Shown one piece after another: positions 1-4,924 of a DNA stretch of 6,619 nucleotides (position 1 is its first letter; each line of letters starts with the position of its first letter). This DNA comes from Aestuariicoccus sp032586235. Its GTDB lineage: Bacteria > Pseudomonadota > Alphaproteobacteria > Rhodobacterales > Rhodobacteraceae. Below the pieces are notes generated by a model. It saw only the letters and a list, made by a program, of their open reading frames with translations. It was not told the DNA's origin and did no database searches. The translations under genes and the position numbers were made by a program. Location: assembly GCF_032586235.1 (NCBI RefSeq), contig NZ_JAWHTD010000087.1, positions 1 through 6,619 on the forward strand, written 5' to 3'.

Positions 1-649
1 CCTTCCTCTCAGCCATCGCGTTAGCCGCAACCGTCATGTTCTGGCTATGAAATGTGAATGAGTCCTGACCCTAATCACCGAAATAGCTGCAACCATTGCA
101 TTTCCCCCTGGCAGGCATCCCCAGAGTATGGCAATGGCTGAATTTATTATTATTTTCAGTATATTGGCATCCTCTTGCCAGGATACCGCGATGAGCGAGC
201 GTCGTTCAAGTTTGCCGAAGAATCAAGTTTTTTGTACTTCAGGCCGGGCCTGCCGACATCGGACCGGGCCCGGTTGCCGGGATGACAGCCCCCGACATCG
301 AGGCGTTCGGGAAGAGGCCCGCCATCGCCGATCAGGACGGCGGTGTTCTTCTTTCCGACGCCTGGACCCTCTCCGCCTGTTGGCAGAGCCCGAGGCAAAC
401 CGCCATGCGGCTTTGGAAAGATCGGACATGGCCGCGTGGCCAAGATCAATCGGCCTCTGCCAAACCCGGCGCGGTCCATCCCGACGACCGAAGCGGCAAC
501 CAGCTTTCCCCGATACATAAAGTCCCGCTCGTCCCGATATGCGCTCGGCGGGACAGGCTTGATTGACTTTTCTGGCCGTGCCATGCGTAAACTTGCGAAT
601 GGCTCGACGCGGCTGGCGTCGCTAGGAGTCTTGACCAGACCCTGTCTTA
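1..649. other. Region with no supportable gene
   Basis: I see no recognisable gene here. Positions 1-240 are more AT-rich than the rest of the window, with an A/T run around 140-163 and a short inverted repeat TGGCA (165-169) / TGCCA (176-180). From about 230 to 580 three frames stay open at once: + 282-566 (ATG, 94 codons), + 343-663 and - 156-584. Simultaneous openness is common in GC-rich DNA and does not prove coding. The + 282 frame has GC-rich third positions over its first ~35 codons, but it has no clear ribosome binding site and resembles no family I know. The stretch could be a decayed gene, a remnant of a mobile element, or the end of an upstream intergenic region. Confidence 0.5.
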
Positions 650-694
650 AGGTAACCGGATGATCTTCGGGTAGCTCCGAGATCGGTCTTACCT
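650..694 (+). promoter_or_regulatory. Candidate leader hairpin upstream of the flavoprotein gene
   Basis: The 45 bases just before the ribosome binding site can fold into one long interrupted stem. AGGTAA (650-655) pairs with TTACCT (689-694), and CCG (656-658) with CGG (684-686). ATCT plus CGG (663-666, 668-670) pairs with CCGAGAT (677-683) around a six-base loop (671-676). That makes 16 pairs with small bulges. The outer stem ends directly beside the Shine-Dalgarno at 695-700, so the structure could affect ribosome access or mRNA stability. I folded it by eye and computed no energy. No riboswitch family is recognised, and it may be chance. Confidence 0.3.
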
Positions 695-700
695 GAAGGA
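695..700 (+). promoter_or_regulatory. Ribosome binding site, GAAGGA
   Basis: GAAGGA lies six bases before the ATG at 707. It is a strong Shine-Dalgarno match and fixes the start of the flavoprotein gene. Confidence 0.8.
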
Positions 701-706
701 CGAAAC

Positions 707-1831
707 ATGAAATCTCGAGTTCTCATTCTAGGCGCCGGCTTTGGTGGTCTGGAACTGGCAACCCTTTTGTCGGACGCGTTGGGCGAGGACGCCGACGTTA
801 CCGTAATCGACAAGAGCGACGCCTTCGTCTTCGGTTACAACCGGATCGACGTGATGTTCGGCAAGACCACGCTCGATGACGTTCGTCTGCCGTATGAGAC
901 CTTCGACAAGCCCGGCGTTCGTCTTTTACGGGAAACGATCATCGCCATCGATCCAGATGCCCGGCGCGTGACCACGGATGGCGGCACCTATCACGCCGAT
1001 TTTCTCGTGATCGCCTTGGGCGCCGATTATGACATTGCGGCGACCCCCGGGCTGGCCGAGCATGGCAATGAATTCTATTCCAACGCGGGGGCGGATCGGT
1101 TGCGTGAGGTGCTTCCCGGCTTTTCATCCGGTCCGGTGATCGTCGGCATCTGCGGGTTTCCGTATAAGTGCCCGCCCGGGCCCAGCGAATGCGCCTTGAC
1201 GCTTCACCATTACCTCACCGAGCGCGGCATCCGCGACCAGTGCGACATCACATTCGTCTCTCCACTGTCCACGCCGATGCCCGCCTCGGCCGAAATGGCG
1301 CAGGCGCTGATGGATTCGTTCGAAGAGTTTGGCATCCGCCTTCTGCGTCAGCGTACGGTGGTTCGGCTTGATAACGGGAAGGCGACTTTGGACGACGGGA
1401 CGGAACTGCCCTTCGAGCTTTTCCTGGGCGTGCCAAAGCACACCGCCCCGCAGGTGGTCATAGACAGCGGCCTGACCGAGGACGCCTGGGTGCCGATCGA
1501 CCTGGCGACGCTGGAAACCCGACACACGGACGTATTCGCGATCGGTGACATGGCCGCGACGGGGCTTCCAAAGTCCGGGACGTTTGCGGAAAGCGCGGCG
1601 CGAAGCGTGTCGACGGCCATCCTTGCAAGGCTCGCAGGCGGCGAAGCGGAACGGAATACCGGGACGGGCACTTGCATCGTCGAATACGGCGATGGCCGGG
1701 TCAGCTATGCCGAGCTTGATTTCCTGACGGGGGAATCGCTCAAAGCGATTTATCATCCGCCGTCTGTTGACGGTAAGACGTTCAAGGATGGGTTCGATGA
1801 CACACGTAGAGGCCGCTGGTTCAACAGCTAG
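707..1831 (+). CDS. FAD-dependent pyridine nucleotide-disulfide oxidoreductase, SQR/FCSD-like
   Basis: This is a 374-residue flavoprotein of the two-dinucleotide-binding-domain superfamily, nearest in style to sulfide:quinone oxidoreductase and the flavoprotein subunit of flavocytochrome c sulfide dehydrogenase. Residues 4-14 form the N-terminal FAD-binding Rossmann motif (VLILGAGFGG), residues 98-105 (DFLVIALG) the strand leading to the second nucleotide site, and residues 274-281 (TDVFAIGD) the conserved FAD-ribityl motif. The stretch KCPPGPSE (154-161) matches the redox-cysteine region of FCSD-type proteins. C155 and C323 are 168 residues apart, similar to the Cys161/Cys337 disulfide pair of flavocytochrome c. 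C149 and C162 flank the first one. There is no signal peptide and no evident C-terminal membrane helix, so a cytoplasmic location is likely, unlike periplasmic FCSD. The likely role is FAD-linked oxidation of sulfide or another thiol or low-potential donor; the acceptor cannot be read from the sequence. The ATG at 707 follows a strong ribosome binding site. The gene has no operon partner in the window. Alternatives are a type II NADH dehydrogenase-like or other unassigned thiol oxidoreductase. Confidence 0.85.
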   Translation: MKSRVLILGAGFGGLELATLLSDALGEDADVTVIDKSDAFVFGYNRIDVMFGKTTLDDVRLPYETFDKPGVRLLRETIIAIDPDARRVTTDGGTYHADFLVIALGADYDIAATPGLAEHGNEFYSNAGADRLREVLPGFSSGPVIVGICGFPYKCPPGPSECALTLHHYLTERGIRDQCDITFVSPLSTPMPASAEMAQALMDSFEEFGIRLLRQRTVVRLDNGKATLDDGTELPFELFLGVPKHTAPQVVIDSGLTEDAWVPIDLATLETRHTDVFAIGDMAATGLPKSGTFAESAARSVSTAILARLAGGEAERNTGTGTCIVEYGDGRVSYAELDFLTGESLKAIYHPPSVDGKTFKDGFDDTRRGRWFNS

Positions 1832-1902
1832 GATGCCGGAGCGTCGGTACGACGTCTTCGTCGGTTCCAGAACCAGAGTACATCGAGCCTGAGGGGAGCA
1901 AG

Positions 1903-1927
1903 GCCCGGCGGGGGCAGACCACCGGGC
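1903..1927. terminator. Weak candidate hairpin in convergent spacer
   Basis: GCCCGG (1903-1908) pairs with CCGGGC (1922-1927). After one C/A mismatch, two further GG/CC pairs leave a seven-base loop. The hairpin lies between the flavoprotein gene and the leftward small ORF, where a terminator is expected, but no T-run follows on either strand. The rest of 1832-2019 shows no gene I can support. Confidence 0.25.
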
Positions 1928-2019
1928 TGGCGCCATGGCCCTCGTCAACGCCCCGGCTGGGCACTTCCGTTCGACGCGGACCTCGCCACTTCTTTCACCG
2001 GCGCCGAAACCTCCAACCG

Positions 2020-2181
2020 CTACCACAGGGCGTTCATAAGGCGATAGATCGCGCGCGCGCCCAGCCCGCCGTGTCGTTGATAGAAGTCTTGTTCGGTGTT
2101 GCGATCCGCGCGGCGCTTTGCGGCGCCGCATCGGGCGGCGAGTGTCGCGAGCGCTTGGATGTGGATAATCGATGTGATCAT
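2020..2181 (-). CDS. Small hypothetical protein, 53 aa, divergent from LysR gene
   Basis: The leftward ORF runs from ATG (2181-2179) to TAG (2022-2020). It begins MITSIIHIQA and ends IYRLMNALW. Shine-Dalgarno AAGGG lies about four bases upstream of the ATG (complement of 2186-2190), which favours this start over a longer in-frame reading that would run antisense through the regulator. Third codon positions are GC-rich, as in the neighbouring genes. The protein is basic in the middle (AKRRADR) with a hydrophobic N-terminus and no clear membrane segment. I recognise no family; it resembles the small basic proteins common in alphaproteobacteria but lacks the DUF1127 core. Its position, head-to-head with a LysR-type gene across 84 bp, makes it the natural candidate target of that regulator. 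It could still be a chance ORF. Confidence 0.5.
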   Translation of the reverse strand: MITSIIHIQALATLAARCGAAKRRADRNTEQDFYQRHGGLGARAIYRLMNALW

Positions 2182-2265
2182 GACGCCCTTCGTCTTCTTT
2201 CGGTTGCCATGAAGGTAGCGATCCATGATGCTGCCGAAAATGACACGATATGAACAGGTCAATTC
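2182..2265. promoter_or_regulatory. Divergent regulatory region between small ORF and LysR gene
   Basis: This 84-bp spacer must hold the start signals of both divergent genes. A leftward TTGACC (complement of 2257-2262) resembles a -35 box for the small ORF, but I see no good -10 at standard spacing. TTTCGG (2198-2203) and CCGAAA (2234-2239) form an inverted repeat with a 30-bp gap, a possible pair of regulator half-sites. LysR-type proteins typically bind such shared spacers, repressing themselves and controlling the divergent gene. The assignment rests mainly on geometry. Confidence 0.4.
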
Positions 2266-3144
2266 ATGAGTGAAAAGAAATGGCGTGCATCGGACATGGC
2301 TGCGGGGCGGGGGGCAGAGCCCATATCGCCCCTGAATTTCGGTCGCGTGCCGTGGGACGATCTGGCGGCGTTTCTGGCGGTCGCCCGGCAGGGCGGGTTG
2401 TCGCCAGCGGCACGAGAGTTGGGGTCGAGCGCGCCGACCCTCGGGCGGCGGATGCGGGCGCTGGAACGGGCGCTGGGACGCGAGCTTTTCGTGCGCCGCA
2501 CGCATGGCTATGAACTCACGGACGATGGCGCGCGCCTGCTGGACCAGCTTCGACCGGCGGAAGAGGCCATCGCGCTGGCCACGCTGCCCTTGCGCGACGA
2601 TGCGCTGCCGCTGGTCAAGATCGCGGCTGGCACCTGGACCGCCTTCCTGATCGCCGACATGCTTCCCCACCTGACCGGTGACCCGCCCGATCTGCGGGTC
2701 CGGCTGTTGCAGGGCGAGGACGTCCTGTCGATCCCGCGCCGCGAAGCCGCCATCGGCTTCCGCTCGCGCCGGCCGACCGAAGCGGGGCTCGCGGGGCGGC
2801 GGCTCCGCAAGGTGGAATTCGCGCCGTTCCAGGCCCCGGGGGCCCCGGACAGCTGGATCGTGGTGCGCGCGACTGTGCCATCGGCGCGATGGGTGGCCGA
2901 ACGCTGCGGCGATGCGATCGCGGCTGAAACGAACACGCCGCGTCTGGCGCTGGATCTGGCGCTAAAGGGCCTTGGCCGCGCCCTGTTGCCCACCTTCGTC
3001 GGCGATCACCAGCCCGGGCTCGAGCGCGCCGGCCCGGTGGTGGACGAGCTGACGCACGATCAATGGCTGGTCTGCCACGACGAGGATCGCGCCCTGCCAG
3101 AGATCCGGCGCGCGCTCGACCGGATCGGTGGTTTCTTCGGATAG
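2266..3144 (+). CDS. LysR-family transcriptional regulator
   Basis: This 292-residue DNA-binding regulator has normal LysR length. The winged helix-turn-helix occupies about residues 29-92. It contains the family pattern F-LAVARQGGLSPAARELG (36-53), then PTLGRRMRALERALGRELFVRR (57-78) and YELTDDGARLL (82-92). Residues 115-290 form the effector-binding and regulatory domain, with weaker conservation. The ligand cannot be inferred. The start is uncertain: ATG 2266 has only a partial AGG (2256-2258) upstream, and the next in-frame ATG at 2296 has nothing better. The first ~28 residues (to W30) precede the conserved domain and form a slightly long N-terminal extension. The protein is expected to act in the cytoplasm on the 2182-2265 spacer. 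The following operon starts 89 bp downstream with its own promoter, so it is probably transcribed separately. Confidence 0.9.
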   Translation: MSEKKWRASDMAAGRGAEPISPLNFGRVPWDDLAAFLAVARQGGLSPAARELGSSAPTLGRRMRALERALGRELFVRRTHGYELTDDGARLLDQLRPAEEAIALATLPLRDDALPLVKIAAGTWTAFLIADMLPHLTGDPPDLRVRLLQGEDVLSIPRREAAIGFRSRRPTEAGLAGRRLRKVEFAPFQAPGAPDSWIVVRATVPSARWVAERCGDAIAAETNTPRLALDLALKGLGRALLPTFVGDHQPGLERAGPVVDELTHDQWLVCHDEDRALPEIRRALDRIGGFFG

Positions 3145-3197
3145 CGCCGACCCGGGCCCAGGGCCGCTGAGCGATCGGCCAAGCATGACCGAAAAGC

Positions 3198-3234
3198 TTG
3201 ACGATACGACCATATTAGGGAAATATCCCAAATA
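3198..3234 (+). promoter_or_regulatory. Candidate sigma-70 promoter for the XRE-GNAT-YdcZ operon
   Basis: TTGACG (3198-3203) is a good -35 box. Exactly 17 bp later is AAATAT (3221-3226), a modest -10 match at three of six positions. Transcription would then start at about 3233-3234, on the A of the ATG, giving a leaderless mRNA. The -10 box lies in the centre of the 28-bp palindrome, so a bound repressor would block polymerase. No transcript data support this. Confidence 0.45.
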
Positions 3235-3237
3235 TGG
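3210..3237. promoter_or_regulatory. 28-bp palindrome, likely autoregulatory operator
   Basis: CCATATT (3210-3216) and AATATGG (3231-3237) are perfect inverted arms. Inside them, GGGA (3218-3221) and TCCC (3226-3229) share the same centre, 3223.5. Twelve of 14 position pairs are complementary. The element covers the presumed -10 box and the start codon (3234-3236) of the XRE-cupin gene. Dimeric XRE repressors usually bind palindromes of this type at their own promoters. Confidence 0.6.
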
Positions 3238-3794
3238 GAATCACCGTTCGATCAGAAGCCGCCAAGCTTGCCAGCCACCTGCGTGGTCTGCGAGAGGCGC
3301 ACAGCCTGACCCTGGCCGCGCTGGCAGAGCGCAGCGGCATAAGCCGGGCGTCCCTGTCCCGCATCGAAAACGCCGAGGTCAGCCCGACGGCCGAGACGCT
3401 CGGCCGGCTCGCAACGGTCTATGCGCTGCCCATCTCGCAGCTCTTGTCCCCGCTCGAACAGGATTTCCAGCCGGTTCAGCGACGCGCCTCTCAGGCCGTC
3501 TGGCGCGACCCCGAACACGCGTTCGAACGCCGCAGCGTTTCGCCCCCGAACGGGCAGCTTTCGGTCGAACTGATCGAAGGCGTGCTGGGCGCAGGTCAGC
3601 GGATCGCCTACGCGGCTCCGGCGATCCCGGGGCAGGAACACCACGTCTACGTTCTGTCGGGCGGGATGGAGGTCACCGTCGAAGGCATTGCTCACGATCT
3701 GAGAGCGGGGGATTGCCTCAGATACAAACTCTTCGGCGAGACGGTTTTTCGGACTGACAAAACCCCCTGCAAATATGTGATCGCGCTGTCATGA
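3234..3794 (+). CDS. XRE-family transcriptional regulator with C-terminal cupin sensor domain
   Basis: This is a 186-residue two-domain regulator. Residues 10-71 form an XRE/Cro-type helix-turn-helix: LREAHSLTLAALAERSGIS (19-37), then SLSRIENAEVSPTAETLGRLA (40-60). About residues 105-186 form a cupin beta-barrel, with GQEHHVYVLSGGMEVTVEG (133-151) as motif 1, including H136-H137, and LRAGDCLRY (156-164) leading into motif 2. Such proteins (the architecture of E. coli YdcN/SutR and PuuR) bind DNA as dimers and sense a small molecule through the cupin. The start at 3234 lies inside a palindromic operator. The nearest purine-rich motif, AGGGA (3217-3221), is 12 bases upstream and poorly spaced, so leaderless translation is possible. 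The stop overlaps the next gene's start in ATGA, giving translational coupling. The protein probably represses its own operon until its ligand appears; that role is inferred from architecture and context. Confidence 0.9.
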   Translation: MGITVRSEAAKLASHLRGLREAHSLTLAALAERSGISRASLSRIENAEVSPTAETLGRLATVYALPISQLLSPLEQDFQPVQRRASQAVWRDPEHAFERRSVSPPNGQLSVELIEGVLGAGQRIAYAAPAIPGQEHHVYVLSGGMEVTVEGIAHDLRAGDCLRYKLFGETVFRTDKTPCKYVIALS

Positions 3795-4324
3795 CGGACC
3801 AAACCCAAAGCATTCGCCAACTCGACGACGCCCAGGTTGCCACCCACCTGAACGATCTGGTCCTCGTTCTGATGGACAGCGTCGCGGACGGGGCCGCCAT
3901 AAGCTTTATGCACTCGCTCACGCAGGCCGAGGCGGAACGGTTCTGGCTGCAAGACGTGGCCTCAGCGGTAAAGCGCGGAGACCGGCAGCTTTTCGGCGCT
4001 TTCGTCGAAGACCGACTGATCGGAACCGTCCAGCTGGTCACGGGGATGCCGCCCAACCAACCCCACCGCGCCGAGATCTCGAAAATGATCGTGCATCCCG
4101 AAGGCCGCCGCCGTGGCCTGGGCAAGGCACTGATGGAGGCGGCGCTCGACGCGGCGCGGGGCGCGGGGAAATCGCTGGTGACGCTCGACACACGCACCGG
4201 CGACGTGTCCGAAAACCTCTATCGCAAAGTCGGATTCTTGCCGGCTGGAATCATTCCGGACTTCGCCTACGATCCGGACGGCGCGGCGCGCCACGCGACG
4301 ACATACATGTTCCGATATCTCTGA
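3791..4324 (+). CDS. GNAT N-acetyltransferase, tabtoxin-resistance (TTR)-like
   Basis: This is a 177-residue acetyl-CoA-dependent acetyltransferase. Motif A includes VHPEGRRRGLGKALMEAAL (101-119), whose R106-x-x-G109-x-G111 loop binds the CoA pyrophosphate. NLYRKVGF (142-149) is motif B. By memory, its length and layout match the tabtoxin-resistance protein TTR of Pseudomonas syringae, also 177 aa. Shared blocks are an N-terminal SFM-SL segment (38-43), RAEISKMIV (93-101), LDTRTGDVSENLY (132-144) and a C-terminal PDF-Y-PDG segment. TTR catalytic residues Glu92 and Asp130 correspond to E95 and D133 here, with the same spacing of 38. TTR acetylates the amino group of a toxic beta-lactam dipeptide derivative. 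The substrate here is unknown but probably a small amine or amino acid-like compound. The start overlaps the upstream stop by 4 bp and has no clear ribosome binding site, consistent with coupling. A general GNAT of other specificity is the alternative. Confidence 0.85.
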   Translation: MTDQTQSIRQLDDAQVATHLNDLVLVLMDSVADGAAISFMHSLTQAEAERFWLQDVASAVKRGDRQLFGAFVEDRLIGTVQLVTGMPPNQPHRAEISKMIVHPEGRRRGLGKALMEAALDAARGAGKSLVTLDTRTGDVSENLYRKVGFLPAGIIPDFAYDPDGAARHATTYMFRYL

Positions 4325-4327
4325 GCC

Positions 4328-4786
4328 ATGTCCGCGACATTACTGACATTCGCCGCTCTGGCCTTTATCGGCGGAATGCTCGTGGCGGCACAGGGCCCGA
4401 TCTATGCGCGCCTGTCCGAAGGTCTGGGGCGCGACCCGCTTCTGGCCGTCTTCCTCGCCTTTGCAACGGCGGCCCTTGTCACCGGCGCGATGGCCTTTGT
4501 CGCGGGCAGCTTTCGCAACCTGACGGTGGGCACGCTGGGCGGCTTGCCTCTCTGGGTCTGGCTCGGAGGCGTCTTCGGGGCGGTCCATGTCGTCATCTCG
4601 ATGCAGAGCATACCGGTGCTCGGCGTCACGGCGTTTCTGGTCATCGTCGTGACCGGCAATCTGTTCGGCGCCGCGCTTTACGATCATCTGGGCGCGATGG
4701 GCCTAGCCGCGCGGCCGTTCTCGCTTGCCAAGGCGCTGGGTCTGTTGTTGGTGATCCTCGGCGTCTGCATCGTGGCCCGGGCCTGA
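4328..4786 (+). CDS. DMT-superfamily membrane protein, DUF606/YdcZ-like
   Basis: This 152-residue integral membrane protein has about five hydrophobic segments, near residues 4-24, 37-59, 72-91, 95-117 and 135-151. Length, segment pattern and features such as AAQGPIYARL (20-29) and VVTGNLFGAALYDHLG (107-122) fit the short DUF606/YdcZ family of the drug/metabolite transporter superfamily. These are half-size proteins thought to work as dimers in the inner membrane; the transported substrate is not established. The gene starts three bases after the acetyltransferase stop, without a visible ribosome binding site, and closes the operon. In E. coli, as I recall, ydcZ sits beside the amino acid N-acetyltransferase gene mnaT (yncA), so pairing of this family with a GNAT may recur. 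The context suggests export of the acetyltransferase's substrate or product; that is inference. Confidence 0.8.
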   Translation: MSATLLTFAALAFIGGMLVAAQGPIYARLSEGLGRDPLLAVFLAFATAALVTGAMAFVAGSFRNLTVGTLGGLPLWVWLGGVFGAVHVVISMQSIPVLGVTAFLVIVVTGNLFGAALYDHLGAMGLAARPFSLAKALGLLLVILGVCIVARA

Positions 4787-4794
4787 GGCAATGT

Positions 4795-4810
4795 CACCTG
4801 GTTGCAGGTG
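4795..4810 (+). terminator. Short hairpin after the operon
   Basis: CACCTG (4795-4800) and CAGGTG (4805-4810) form a perfect six-pair stem with a four-base loop, nine bases after the stop of the membrane-protein gene. No T-run follows, so it may protect the 3' end rather than terminate. Confidence 0.35.
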
Positions 4811-4821
4811 CTCTGGACGTC

Positions 4822-4866
4822 GTCACAGGCAAGCCACGCGCCGCGCTTTTTTCAAAGCCCTGTGAC
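4822..4866. terminator. Inverted repeat with nested hairpin in convergent spacer
   Basis: GTCACAGG (4822-4829) pairs with CCTGTGAC (4859-4866) around a 29-base interior. The interior holds a smaller stem, GCTTT (4845-4849) / AAAGC (4854-4858), built on a run of six T (4847-4852). It may contribute to termination of rightward transcripts, or form a cruciform. Termination is inferred from location. Confidence 0.35.
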
Positions 4867-4880
4867 CGGAGCGACGGAAA

Positions 4881-4910
4881 TTCCCCCCGCGGCAATTGCC
4901 GCGGGGGGAA
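4881..4910. terminator. Perfect 30-bp palindrome, likely bidirectional terminator
   Basis: Positions 4881-4895 and 4896-4910 are exact reverse complements, reading TTCCCCCCGCGGCAA on the left. As RNA this forms a very stable GC-rich stem closed by an AATT turn. It lies 15 bp past the stop of the leftward RTX gene and 94 bp past the rightward operon, where a shared terminator is expected. For the leftward transcript the stem is followed by AATTTCC, only a weak U tract. No long U-run follows in either direction, so efficiency is uncertain. Confidence 0.65.
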
Positions 4911-4924
4911 CGCTGATACCCCCG

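Noticed and set aside
156..584. Leftward ORF of 142 codons in the 5' region
   Set aside because: No recognisable domain, no clear ribosome binding site, and competing open frames on the other strand; coding status unsupported.
1842..1863. CGTCG / CGACG / CGTCG, two mutually exclusive small hairpins after the flavoprotein stop
   Set aside because: The stems are only five pairs with no T-run. Such motifs are frequent by chance in GC-rich DNA, so I do not call an attenuator or terminator.
1124..2131. Leftward ORF of 335 codons overlapping the flavoprotein gene
   Set aside because: Mostly antisense to a well-supported flavoprotein, rich in Arg/Ala/Pro/Gly as expected of a GC-rich shadow, with no recognisable domain.
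2020..2670. Long leftward reading of the small ORF (216 codons)
   Set aside because: It would run antisense through the LysR helix-turn-helix region. Only the 53-codon form has a sensible ribosome binding site and lies outside the regulator gene.
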